Of a stretch of DNA of 42,031 nt, positions 17,140 to 24,974 are shown one piece after another (the first letter of the stretch is position 1; every line of letters starts with the position of its first letter). A model generated the notes under the pieces. The model saw only the letters and a program-made list of their open reading frames with translations, was not told the DNA's origin and did no database searches. The position numbers and the translations under genes are program-made. This DNA comes from Bradyrhizobium macuxiense. Lineage in GTDB: Bacteria; Pseudomonadota; Alphaproteobacteria; Rhizobiales; Xanthobacteraceae. The DNA lies in NCBI RefSeq assembly GCF_001542415.1, contig NZ_LNCU01000092.1:43728-85758 (forward strand). The letters are read 5' to 3'.

Positions 17140-17424
17140 ATGAAGTATGTTGTTCTCGTGCTTCTGCTCGCGACCACACCGGCGATGGCGTGCTCGTTCG
17201 ATACGGATTGTCGGCCGGGCAGTCAGTGCCTGAAGGAGTCCGGAGACGTCTACGGGGTCTGCGCCGGGGGCCTGTCTCCCGGCAACGCCAACGATCGGCA
17301 GCCGATCTCGTCCCCGCTCGACGTCAATGGGACCTATGGCAACACCTGCTCGTTCGATACCGATTGCGGTCCCGGAAGCCGTTGCGTCAAGGATGCTTCG
17401 ATCCACGGCGTCTGCATGAGATAG
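17140..17424 (+). CDS. Small secreted protein with a duplicated four-cysteine motif
   Basis: The 94-residue product begins with a signal peptide MKYVVLVLLLATTPAMA. The mature part holds two copies of one motif: CSFDTDCRPGSQCLK-x7-GVC and CSFDTDCGPGSRCVK-x6-GVC, that is C-x5-C-x5-C-x9-10-C. A Gly/Asn/Ser linker separates them. The eight cysteines probably form two small disulfide modules in the periplasm or outside the cell. The two copies differ by only a few residues, which suggests an internal duplication. The open frame runs upstream to 17050, but the signal peptide and Met at 17140 decide the start. I recognise no function. Confidence 0.72.
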   Translation: MKYVVLVLLLATTPAMACSFDTDCRPGSQCLKESGDVYGVCAGGLSPGNANDRQPISSPLDVNGTYGNTCSFDTDCGPGSRCVKDASIHGVCMR

Positions 17425-17519
17425 CCCCTCCCAGTGACCTCACTCCTCCCGGACGGCGGTTGCGGCATGGCCTGTCTTGGTGCCCCGTTCCATTGCGGGA
17501 GACGCGTCTCCCCTTGCGG

Positions 17520-17723
17520 CTATTGAATCGAAGTGGGCATGCGATGGCCGTTCATCTCGGGCCGCTCCTCGCCACGAGCAGTCTCGCCGTTGGCGGCCTT
17601 ACGCGCGAGCAACTCCTTTTCCGCCTGATACCAGAGGACATCCATTTGGCCGTGCGGTTCGCCGGCAGCCTTCCAGAGCTCGTAAGCGCGGCTTCGGATC
17701 TCCTGCTCGGTAGGACCTGTCAT
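17520..17723 (-). CDS. DUF2934 domain-containing protein
   Basis: The 67-residue product reads EQEIRSRAYELWKAAGEPHG, followed by a short segment with W and AEKELL. This is the DUF2934 pattern (a short helical protein of unknown function seen in Rhizobiales and others). The usual form has Ile-x-x-x-A-Y-x-L-W, G-x-P-x-G and a W-x-x-A-E. All of these are present except that the spacing is slightly altered by PHGQMDVLW. The ATG at 17723 has GAGGGAG eight bases upstream and is preferred over the ATG at 17738. It stands alone on the reverse strand, convergent with the gene at 17140. Confidence 0.78.
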   Translation of the reverse strand: MTGPTEQEIRSRAYELWKAAGEPHGQMDVLWYQAEKELLARKAANGETARGEERPEMNGHRMPTSIQ

Positions 17724-18122
17724 GGGCGGCTCCCTCATCCAATTCGTTTGAGAAAATGGAAACGCTGCCGTATGTGCCGCAGCCTATCCTGCCGCGCTTT
17801 TGCGTCGGGAACACCCGGGGCCGCCGCGCGGTTCTTGGTATGTCAATCAAACTTCCAGGCCGGCGCTGGGTTCCTGGACCACAATGTCGCCAGCAGACAG
17901 GTGAGCGTAGCACAACCGTACCGCGCAAGCATCCCGCAGAACTTTACGCTTCAAGGGCGCGCCAAATACCGCTGTCCCAAAATGCATCGCCGCCGGCTTG
18001 GCCCGTCGGTGCGGAGAACAGTGGGTCGCGGTGAATAACTATATAGAGAAGTTGCGGTTGAACTTGTCTACGTAAATAGACAAGTTAACATCGTACCGAT
18101 TCTATTCAGATATACGTTTGCA
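17724..18122. other. Intergenic region between divergent DUF2934 and Nudix genes
   Basis: About 400 bp with no recognisable gene. The right-hand 90 bases (18030-18122) are clearly richer in A and T than the neighbourhood, with CTATATAG at 18039-18046. They contain the perfect dyad described separately. A long open frame covering 17013-18038 crosses this region on the plus strand but has no family features and overlaps the annotated genes, so it is not called. Confidence 0.5.
18061..18086. promoter_or_regulatory. Perfect 26-bp dyad, possible operator
   Basis: AACTTGTCTA (18061-18070) and TAGACAAGTT (18077-18086) are exact reverse complements around CGTAAA. The dyad lies 36 bases before the Nudix start codon and no T-run follows, so a repressor site is more likely than a terminator. 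The half-site spacing fits a TetR-like dimer. No regulator gene of that type is adjacent. Confidence 0.5.
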
Positions 18123-18518
18123 ATGCCTAAATCGTCCAAGCTGGTGGCCGCCAAGCGCGGCAAGGTTCTTTTGGTGAGACGTCGATCGGACGGTCTGTGG
18201 ATGTTCCCCGGCGGTCGGCGGCGCGTCCGGGAGTCCGGCAAGGACTGTCTCCGACGCGAGATCAAGGAAGAGCTGCCGAAGCTCAAGCTCGGCAGGCTCA
18301 ACCTCTGGAAGGAAGTGACGTCCAAGAACCGGCACTCCGGCCGCAAGATGAGCGACGCGATCTTCATCGCCAAGCGAGCCAAGGGAACGCTGGCGATCGG
18401 CGACAAGAAGGAAATCGACCGCGCCGCGTGGCAGAAGCCGCGCGGGATCCGCCTGACCGCAACCTCGCGCTACATTCGCGATCGCCTGTTCCCGAAGAAA
18501 GAGCAACGCCGGCGTTAG
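18123..18518 (+). CDS. Nudix hydrolase-like protein
   Basis: The 131-residue product has a Nudix box between residues 31 and 53: G31-x5-E37-x7-R45-E46-I47-x-E49-E50. The catalytic Glu residues and Arg are present, so metal-dependent hydrolysis of a nucleoside diphosphate-linked compound is plausible. The usual Gly after EEx is Pro52, and the next hydrophobic position is Lys53. The protein is basic, especially at its end (PKKEQRRR). Substrate unknown. No good ribosome-binding site precedes the ATG; a leaderless or weakly translated message is possible. A perfect dyad lies just upstream. Confidence 0.72.
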   Translation: MPKSSKLVAAKRGKVLLVRRRSDGLWMFPGGRRRVRESGKDCLRREIKEELPKLKLGRLNLWKEVTSKNRHSGRKMSDAIFIAKRAKGTLAIGDKKEIDRAAWQKPRGIRLTATSRYIRDRLFPKKEQRRR

Positions 18519-18578
18519 CCGAGCCGGCTCTGAAAACCGGAAGCGTCCGCTTCCGGCGCCCGGGTCGCAACCCGCGAG

Positions 18579-19019
18579 TTACCGCGGGAGCGGCTTGGGG
18601 GCGGCCGGGCTTCGCAGTCCCCAGAGCACGAGCACAGACGCCGTGATAATCGCCGAACCGATGGCAACGAAGCCGCCTGTCACCAGGGCTTCCTGCCAGG
18701 CCGGCGCACCACGCCCTGCTGCCGAGATTGGCGACAGCGCCGCCGTGCCCAGGATTGCAGCCAACGTTGTCACGGCCCAATTGCCGTAGGTCCCTGCAAG
18801 CACCGCCCAGTAAGCCGCCGCCTTGGTGCGGGGTGTCAGGCTCACTTCATTCCAGATGGCACCGAGCGCGAGCAGGAACGTACCGTTCATGACGCCCTCA
18901 AGGTGCGCCGCAAGTCCCATCCTCACATTGGTGAACTTCTGCTCGACGAGACCGGTCATCAGGCCAAGAAAAAACAGCGCCATTCCATGCCAAAGCAACT
19001 GGCGCTTCTTCCCCTCCAT
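18579..19019 (-). CDS. Four-helix membrane protein resembling hydroxylaminobenzene mutase / styrene-oxide isomerase
   Basis: The 146-residue protein has four hydrophobic segments (about residues 9-25, 43-57, 69-92 and 112-134). Its pattern LLWHGMALFFLGLMTGLVEQ, then RMGLAAHLEGVMNGTFLLAL and GTAALSPISAAG, recalls the small membrane proteins of the HabA/HabB (hydroxylaminobenzene mutase) and StyC (styrene-oxide isomerase) type. The His in AAHLEG is the residue I would expect to matter; StyC uses a heme ligand His. AGGGGG five bases before the ATG at 19019 decides the start over a TTG at 19034. No aromatic catabolic genes lie nearby, so the substrate is open. The recognition is from memory, so confidence in the function is low. 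Confidence 0.55.
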   Translation of the reverse strand: MEGKKRQLLWHGMALFFLGLMTGLVEQKFTNVRMGLAAHLEGVMNGTFLLALGAIWNEVSLTPRTKAAAYWAVLAGTYGNWAVTTLAAILGTAALSPISAAGRGAPAWQEALVTGGFVAIGSAIITASVLVLWGLRSPAAPKPLPR

Positions 19020-19175
19020 ACTCGCCCCCTGCAAATGACGACATCAATGCAAACGCTCTGCAAATAACGGTTCAAACATTAGCAGGGAGGCCGGGGAACC
19101 AGCCACTCGTTCGATGCATCGCTTTGTCGCAGCATCCGCGGCGCGCCTGCGCTTGTTAAGAGGCCCGCTCCGGGT

Positions 19176-20630
19176 CTAGCGCGCGGCAGCACCGTTGAGC
19201 AGGACCGAGTGGTGGCGACCATACGCGAAATAGAGGGCAAGGCCGATCACCAGCCACACAATGAGACGCAGCCACGTCTCCCACGGCAGGAACACCATCA
19301 GCAGGATCGAGAAGGCCATACCGAGGACCGGGACCAGGGGCACGCCCGGTGTGCGGAACGGACGGGCGACCTGTGCATCGCTCTTGCGCAGATAAATCAC
19401 CGCGCCGCAGACCAGCACAAAGGCGAACAGCGTGCCGATGCTAACCATTTCCCCGAGGACATCGATGGGGGTCAGCGCCGCGACGACGGCCACCACGATC
19501 CCGATCAGAAGCTGGCTCTTGCTTGGGGTACCGAGCGAGGGATGCACATCGGAGAACATCCTGGGCAGCAGGCCATCCTTGGCGATCTGGAAGAAGATGC
19601 GGCTTTGGCCATAAAGCAGGACCAAGATTACCGTGGTAAGGCCGGTGAGCGCTCCGATCTTGATAAGCACCGAGAACCAGGTCAGCCCGATGACGTCGAC
19701 GCCCTTGGCGATCGGATCGGCCACGCCGAGTTCAGTGTAGGGCACGAGACCGGTGAGTACACCGGCAACCGCAACATACAGGACTGTGCAGATCACGAGC
19801 GAGCCGAGAATGCCGATCGGCATGTCCGTTTGGGGGTTCTTGGCTTCCTGGGCTGCTGTCGATACGGCGTCGAAGCCGATGAAGGCGAAGAACACGACGG
19901 AGGCACCGCGCATGACGCCGGTCCAGCCGAATTGACCGAACGTGCCGGTGTTGTCCGGGATAAAGGGATGCCAGTTCGCAGGTTTAACATAGCCGATGCC
20001 GAACGCGATGAAGGCGAGTACGACGGCGAGCTTGATGCAGACCATGATGTTGTTGAGCCGGGCCGATTCCTTTGTTCCGCCGATCAGCATCGCGGTGAGC
20101 AGAAGGACGATGAACGCCGCGGGCAGGTTGACGATGCCTGCCACGGTCGAGCCATCCGGCAGCTTGAACTCCGTCCAAGGCGCCGCGGCATATTGCGGTG
20201 GGATGTTGATGCCGAAATTGTGCAAGAGCGAGACGATATAACCGGACCAGCCGACGGCGACGGTGGAGGCGCCCATCGCGTATTCGAGGATGAGGTCCCA
20301 ACCGATGATCCAGGCAAAGATCTCGCCCAGGGTTGCATAGGTATAGGTGTAGGTGCTGCCGGAGACCGGCAGAAGCGCGGCGAGCTCGGCGTAGCAGAGG
20401 CCCACGAAGGCACAGGCGATGCCGCCGACGACGAAGGAGAGCATGATGGCCGGGCCTGCAAAGTGCGCCGCCGCGGTGCCGGTGAGAACGAAGATGCCTG
20501 CGCCGATGATGCAGCCGATGCCGAGTGCCGTAATGCTCAAGGCCCCAAGCGTCTTGCGAAGCGTGTGCTCGCCTGCTTCGGCGATGATGTCGGTGACCGA
20601 CTTTCGCGTCATCAAACCCAGATCCGTCAT
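19176..20630 (-). CDS. APC-family amino acid permease (cationic amino acid transporter type)
   Basis: The 484-residue protein has about 12 hydrophobic helices. The first contains GIGCIIGAGIFVLTG, the unwound substrate-binding segment of APC carriers, and CYAELAALLPVSGSTYTY follows in helix 3. GFDAVSTAAQEAKNP in the helix 6 region is also typical of the CAT/YfnA branch. These proteins take up amino acids by proton or substrate exchange. The specificity cannot be read from the sequence. The start at 20630 is followed by MTDLGLMTRKSVTDIIAEAG, a cytoplasmic segment of normal length. It is a single gene with a 470-bp gap upstream. Confidence 0.9.
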   Translation of the reverse strand: MTDLGLMTRKSVTDIIAEAGEHTLRKTLGALSITALGIGCIIGAGIFVLTGTAAAHFAGPAIMLSFVVGGIACAFVGLCYAELAALLPVSGSTYTYTYATLGEIFAWIIGWDLILEYAMGASTVAVGWSGYIVSLLHNFGINIPPQYAAAPWTEFKLPDGSTVAGIVNLPAAFIVLLLTAMLIGGTKESARLNNIMVCIKLAVVLAFIAFGIGYVKPANWHPFIPDNTGTFGQFGWTGVMRGASVVFFAFIGFDAVSTAAQEAKNPQTDMPIGILGSLVICTVLYVAVAGVLTGLVPYTELGVADPIAKGVDVIGLTWFSVLIKIGALTGLTTVILVLLYGQSRIFFQIAKDGLLPRMFSDVHPSLGTPSKSQLLIGIVVAVVAALTPIDVLGEMVSIGTLFAFVLVCGAVIYLRKSDAQVARPFRTPGVPLVPVLGMAFSILLMVFLPWETWLRLIVWLVIGLALYFAYGRHHSVLLNGAAAR

Positions 20631-21100
20631 GACGGCATCTCCTTCGATTGTGGCCGGTAGGGCCTAGCAATCAGAACTAGAACTTCGGGTCGCGGTATCC
20701 GGATGATTGTCCCCACGCAATCGCAAGACAAGTGTTCTTTGGCGAGCGTGCCGCGAAGCAAGAATTTCAGAAAGCGAAGCTTTGACTATATACGCGCGGC
20801 CACGGCGGATAGTTCCGGAGGCGGAACGTCAACGCTGCTCCTGTCCTTCGACTTCGGCCGCTCGGGGATCACTCCCGAGCACGTTGCATTGCGGGGACGA
20901 TACGGCGCCGCAACAAGCCTCGGTCATCCGCTTGAAATGGCGAACGCGGCTGATCGCCCGGGCCCGGCGTCGCCGCAATCGGAGCGCCCTTTGCGGCTGT
21001 GATCCAACCTCGTCTCATCGCTGGCTAAAGCATGATGAGGTCGGTCAGAACAGGAACGGCGCGGAAGGCTCGCCGCTCTCTTGGGAAGGCAGGCGCCCCG
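20631..21100. other. 470-bp region with no recognised gene
   Basis: This gap lies between the APC permease (upstream side) and the 3' end of gor. Open frames at 20703-21002 and 20707-21246 have no motif and the second overlaps gor, so they are not called. A small hairpin CTCGGG-gatcact-CCCGAG lies near 20861-20879. The part next to 20631 should contain the permease promoter. Nothing else is recognised. Confidence 0.4.
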
Positions 21101-22486
21101 CTACTCGGCCGCCTGCCTCACGTGGCGAGCGCTCGGCGTGCGCATCGTCACCAGCTCTTCGGCGGCGGTCGGATGCAGCGCGATGGTGGCGTCGAAATCG
21201 GCTTTGGTCGCCTTCATCTTTACGGCGATCGCGACGGCCTGGGTGATTTCGGCGGCGGCGTCGCCGACGATGTGGCAGCCGAGCATGCGGTCGCTGGTGC
21301 CGTCGACGACGAGCTTCATCAGCACGCGGGTGTCGCGGCCCGACATTGTCGCCTTGATCGGGCGGAAATCGGCCTTGTAGATGTCGACGTGGCTGAACTG
21401 CGCCCGCGCCTCCTCCTCCGTCAGCCCGACGGTACCGATCTCGGGCTGCGAGAACACCGCGGTCGGAATCGTGGCGTGATCGACCTGTACGGGGCGCTTG
21501 CCGAACACGCTATCGGCGAAGGCATGGCCTTCGCGGATCGCGACCGGCGTCAGATTGGTGCGATGGGTGACGTCGCCGATCGCATAGATGTTGTCGACCG
21601 AGGTCTTCGACCAGCCGTCGACCTGGATGCCGCCATTGGCCGGATTGATCACGACGCCGGCGGTCTCGAGGCCGAGATTGGCGACGTTCGGATGCCGGCC
21701 GATCGCGAACATCACCTGGTCCGAGGCGATGCTCGAGCCGCTGGACAGATGCGTGGTGAAATCCTTGCCGTGCTTGTCGACCTTCGCCACCGTGGAGCCG
21801 GTGATGATGGTGATGCCGCGCTTCTCCATCTCCGCGCGCAGATGCTTGCGGACGTCCTCATCGAAGCCGCGCAGGATGTTGTCGCCGCGATAGATCACTG
21901 ACACGTCGGAGCCGAAGCCGGCGAAGATGCCGGCGAATTCCAGCGCGATGTAGCCGCCGCCCTGGATCACGATGCGCTTCGGCAGCTCCTTGAGGTGGAA
22001 CGCCTCGTTGGAGGAGATCACGTGCTCGATGCCGGGAATGGCCGGCCCGTGATTGGGCGCGCCGCCGGTTGCGATCAGGATGACCTTCGCCGTGAGCTTC
22101 TCGCCGGTGGCGAGCCTGATGGTGTGGGCGTCTTCCAGCACCGCGCGGGTCTTCACGATCCTGGCGCCGGACTTCTCGACATTGGTGGTGTAGGCGCGCT
22201 CGAGGCGGGCGATCTCCTTGTCCTTGTTGGCGATCAGCGTCGCCCAGTCGAAGGAGACCTGTCCGATGCTCCAGCCGAATCCGGCCGCGTCCTCGATCTC
22301 GTCGTGGACATGGCTGCCGATCACGAAGAGCTTCTTCGGGACGCACCCGCGGATTACGCAGGTGCCGCCCATTCGGTACTCTTCGGCGACCATCACCCTG
22401 GCGCCATAGCCGGCGGCGATGCGGGCGGCACGAACTCCGCCCGAACCACCACCGATGACAAACAGGTCGACGTCAAACTCAGCCAT
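21101..22486 (-). CDS. gor: Glutathione-disulfide reductase
   Basis: This FAD- and NADPH-dependent enzyme reduces oxidised glutathione. The 461-residue product has the FAD loop IGGGSGGVRAAR (residues 11-22), the redox disulfide Cys43/Cys48 in GGTCVIRGCVPKK and a second Rossmann loop IQGGGYIALEFAGIF. The C-terminal IALHPTAAEELVT has the catalytic His-Glu pair supplied to the other subunit. GCVPKK fits the alphaproteobacterial and plant glutathione reductase type. It is separated from the DUF2059 gene upstream by a 199-bp gap with a hairpin-rich repeat. Thus rpiA and the DUF2059 gene are probably transcribed apart from gor, or the repeat tunes readthrough. Confidence 0.95.
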   Translation of the reverse strand: MAEFDVDLFVIGGGSGGVRAARIAAGYGARVMVAEEYRMGGTCVIRGCVPKKLFVIGSHVHDEIEDAAGFGWSIGQVSFDWATLIANKDKEIARLERAYTTNVEKSGARIVKTRAVLEDAHTIRLATGEKLTAKVILIATGGAPNHGPAIPGIEHVISSNEAFHLKELPKRIVIQGGGYIALEFAGIFAGFGSDVSVIYRGDNILRGFDEDVRKHLRAEMEKRGITIITGSTVAKVDKHGKDFTTHLSSGSSIASDQVMFAIGRHPNVANLGLETAGVVINPANGGIQVDGWSKTSVDNIYAIGDVTHRTNLTPVAIREGHAFADSVFGKRPVQVDHATIPTAVFSQPEIGTVGLTEEEARAQFSHVDIYKADFRPIKATMSGRDTRVLMKLVVDGTSDRMLGCHIVGDAAAEITQAVAIAVKMKATKADFDATIALHPTAAEELVTMRTPSARHVRQAAE

Positions 22487-22510
22487 GGTAACAACCTCTG
22501 TTTCTTCTCC

Positions 22511-22670
22511 CTCGCCCCGCTCTTGCGGGGCCGAGACGAGCGAAGCTCGCTCTTAGAGGGTCGGGGTGAGGGGCTCTATCCGCGAGCGGGCCGAGCGTTG
22601 TGATCCGTACCCCCTCACCCGGATCGCATCTTTGATGCGATCCGACCTCTCCCCGCAAGCGGGGCGAGGT
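22511..22670. repeat. Repeat with three hairpins between gor and the DUF2059 gene
   Basis: Three stems are visible: CCCCGC-tctt-GCGGGG (22515-22530), GGATCGCATC-ttt-GATGCGATCC (22621-22643, a perfect 10-bp stem), and CCCC-gcaagc-GGGG (22651-22664). The outer ends read CTCGCCCCGC and GCGGGGCGAG, which pair with each other. This is the layout of composite REP-type elements seen between Bradyrhizobium genes. Confidence 0.7.
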
Positions 22671-22685
22671 AAAACAGACACCGAA

Positions 22686-23216
22686 TCAGATGTCCTTGCC
22701 GCGCTTCTTCATCTCGGCCTTGAACTGGCCGGCGACGATTACGCCGAACTGCTGCGCCCATTGCTGCATATAGTTCAGCGACTCGTTGATTGCCTTGGGC
22801 TCGGAGTTCAACAACTTCTGACCGAGCGGCGACTTGTAAAACACCACGAGGTCCTTCAGCTCCTGCTCGGAGAACTCGCTGGCGTAGATCTGCGCCATGC
22901 CCTCGCCGATCTCCTTCTCACGGCCGGCATTGGCCTTGGCGACGATCACCGCGACCTCGTCGAGGTCCTTCTGGTAGTTGAGATACTGCTGCAGCAGGCC
23001 GGTCTTGGTCTTCTCCACGATGCCCGGAACGGCGCCGGCGTACATGGACGCGACGTTCTTCATCGCCAGGATTTCCTTGGCATATCCGATCGCCGCGGGA
23101 GACGACTGCTTGACGCTCGGCGGCGCGGGCTGCTGCTGCTGCGCCATGGCCGGCGCTGCCAACGCCAATCCGGCCGCAAGGATCGCAGCCGACAAAAGTC
23201 CCGAGAAACGCTTCAT
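22686..23216 (-). CDS. DUF2059 domain-containing periplasmic protein
   Basis: The 176-residue protein has a signal peptide (MKRFSGLLSAAILAAGLALA, cleavage near APAMA-Q), a short Gln/Pro-rich spacer and a helical DUF2059 domain. The domain shows YASEFSEQELKDLVVFYKSP, followed by GQKLL, the hallmark of the family. Its function is unknown. The first nine codons of the longer open frame (from 23243) overlap rpiA, and the ATG at 23216 starts the signal peptide. It follows rpiA on the same strand by 23 bp and so is probably co-transcribed with it. Confidence 0.88.
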   Translation of the reverse strand: MKRFSGLLSAAILAAGLALAAPAMAQQQQPAPPSVKQSSPAAIGYAKEILAMKNVASMYAGAVPGIVEKTKTGLLQQYLNYQKDLDEVAVIVAKANAGREKEIGEGMAQIYASEFSEQELKDLVVFYKSPLGQKLLNSEPKAINESLNYMQQWAQQFGVIVAGQFKAEMKKRGKDI

Positions 23217-23239
23217 TCCAAGTCTCCATGCTTGCGGCG

Positions 23240-23938
23240 TCATCGCCGTTCAACAACCCGAATTCCATTGGCGCCGGCCAGAACGGCGCTAGTGCCAAGC
23301 CCGATGAACAGACCGTGTTCGACCACGCCCGGAATGACGCTGAGCAATCCGGCCAGGCGCGGCGGGTCGCCGATCCGGCCAAGATGGGCGTCGACGATCC
23401 AGTGGCCGCCATCGGTGACAAAAGCGTGACCGTCCTTGCCTTTGCGGATGACCATTTCGCCGGACACGCCGGCCTGCGCGAAAGCCCGTGCAATCGCAGC
23501 CCTGGTGGCGGCAAGCCCGAACGGAATGACTTCGACCGGCAGCGGGAAACGGCCGAGCACGTCGACCCATTTGCTCTCGTCCGCGATCACGATCATGCGA
23601 TCACTAGCCGCGGCAACGATCTTCTCGCGCAACAGCGCGCCGCCGCCGCCCTTGATCAGGTTGAGCGCGGGGTCGATCTCGTCGGCGCCGTCGATCGTGA
23701 GGTCGAGATGGTCGACCTCGTCGAGGGTGGTCAGCGGAACGCCGCAACGGATCGCATCCGCGCGGGTCGCCTCCGAGGTCGGCACGCCCACGACCTTCAT
23801 GCCCGATTGCACCTTCTCGCCGAGCAGTTCGACGAAATGCTTCGCCGTGGAGCCCGTGCCAAGCCCGAGCTTCATGCCATCGCGCACCTCTTCGAGCGCG
23901 CGCGCCGCCGCCTGGCGTTTCAGTGCGTCCATATCCAC
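23240..23938 (-). CDS. rpiA: Ribose-5-phosphate isomerase A
   Basis: RpiA interconverts ribose 5-phosphate and ribulose 5-phosphate in the pentose phosphate pathway. The 232-residue product shows the family blocks in order: LGLGTGSTAKHF (near residue 25, phosphate loop), TIDGADEIDPALNLIKGGGG (near 82, containing the catalytic Asp and the substrate-binding Lys-Gly-Gly-Gly), REKIVA and the C-terminal GVVEHGLFIG. The start at 23938 follows a normal position for the family. The DUF2059 gene follows 23 bp downstream. An SDR gene lies 134 bp upstream on the same strand, so rpiA probably has its own promoter. Confidence 0.95.
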   Translation of the reverse strand: MDMDALKRQAAARALEEVRDGMKLGLGTGSTAKHFVELLGEKVQSGMKVVGVPTSEATRADAIRCGVPLTTLDEVDHLDLTIDGADEIDPALNLIKGGGGALLREKIVAAASDRMIVIADESKWVDVLGRFPLPVEVIPFGLAATRAAIARAFAQAGVSGEMVIRKGKDGHAFVTDGGHWIVDAHLGRIGDPPRLAGLLSVIPGVVEHGLFIGLGTSAVLAGANGIRVVERR

Positions 23939-24072
23939 TGCCGATCGAGCCCCTGTGTCCTCTGCCGGGCCAGGGGCGCCCCATCCGCCCCGTCCGGCGC
24001 GCGCATATCTAGCGTCGTTTTGCGGACAGGAATAGCACCATCAAGGGACGTCAGACCTATTGCCGAGACCGG

Positions 24073-24909
24073 CTATTGGTCCGAAAACGCGTCGATTGCG
24101 GCCAAAATCGCCGCAAAACGGTCCTCGACCTCGGCCCGCATGCCGGGATGGGTGAAAATATAGAGTTGGCCCTCGCGGATCGCGGCCACGACACGCGCCG
24201 CCACCGCCGCAGGGTCGAGCCCGGCATCCAGCTGCCGCGCGATCTCGGCGACCATGGCGGCCGACGGGCCCGCAGGATCCAGCGCGGGGCTCGACCCGTA
24301 CCGCTCGGGGCGATTGCGCCCACTCTCACCGATCCGGGTGCGGACATAGCTCGGGCAGAGCACGCTGACCCCGATGCGATCGGGCGCAAGCTGCCAGGCA
24401 AGCCCCTCCGAGATGGCAACGACGGCGTGCTTGCTCGCCGAATAAGGACTGAAGCCGAGCCCGCCATTCAACCCGCCCATCGAGGCGGTGTTGACGATGT
24501 GACCGCCCTCGCCGTGGCGGCGCATGTGCGGCAGGAAGCTCTTGATGCCGTGCGCGACGCCCATCAGGTTGACGTCGATCACCCAGCGCCAGCTCTCGAC
24601 CGAGATCTGATCGATGCCGCCGCCCGCCGCGACGCCGGCATTGTTGCAGAGGATATGGACATTGCCGAAGGCGCGGAACGCAGCGTCCGCCGCGCGGTCC
24701 ATGCCGGCGGGATCGGCGACGTCGCAGACCGCGCCGCGAACCTCGGCTCCGGTCGCACGCAGCGCGTCGACGGCCGTGTCCAGCGCCGCCGCCTCGATGT
24801 CGGCGAGCATCACCTTCATGCCCTCGCGTGCAAAGGCTGTCGCCAGCGCCAATCCGATGCCGCTGGCCGCTCCGGTGACAAAGGCGGTCTTTCCCGCGAG
24901 TTCCCGCAT
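24073..24909 (-). CDS. SDR-family NAD(P)-dependent oxidoreductase
   Basis: The 278-residue protein is a classical short-chain dehydrogenase. The cofactor loop TGAASGIG is at residues 12-19, NNAG at 89-92, the catalytic Ser at 143 (NTASMGG), and Tyr156/Lys160 in YSASK. Asp37 at the end of strand 2 (VMLADIEA) suggests NAD rather than NADP. The C-terminal region is extended and contains SYVRTRI. The substrate is unknown. GGAG ahead of the ATG at 24909 (six-base spacing) is better than the upstream ATG at 24936. It is divergent from gph over 65 bp. Confidence 0.88.
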   Translation of the reverse strand: MRELAGKTAFVTGAASGIGLALATAFAREGMKVMLADIEAAALDTAVDALRATGAEVRGAVCDVADPAGMDRAADAAFRAFGNVHILCNNAGVAAGGGIDQISVESWRWVIDVNLMGVAHGIKSFLPHMRRHGEGGHIVNTASMGGLNGGLGFSPYSASKHAVVAISEGLAWQLAPDRIGVSVLCPSYVRTRIGESGRNRPERYGSSPALDPAGPSAAMVAEIARQLDAGLDPAAVAARVVAAIREGQLYIFTHPGMRAEVEDRFAAILAAIDAFSDQ

Positions 24910-24974
24910 CACGATCTCCGATTTGCGAGCATCCACTCTTGCATCGCGGCGTGCTGCCCGATAGCGAAAGCATC

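Noticed and set aside
17013..18038. 341-residue open frame on the plus strand across 17140-17424, the DUF2934 gene and the gap
   Set aside because: It is in a different frame from the clearly exported protein at 17140, has no family features, and is rich in Arg and Pro as expected of out-of-frame reading of GC-rich DNA.
20707..21246. 179-residue open frame before gor
   Set aside because: It overlaps the 3' end of gor on the opposite strand and has no recognisable motif or good start.
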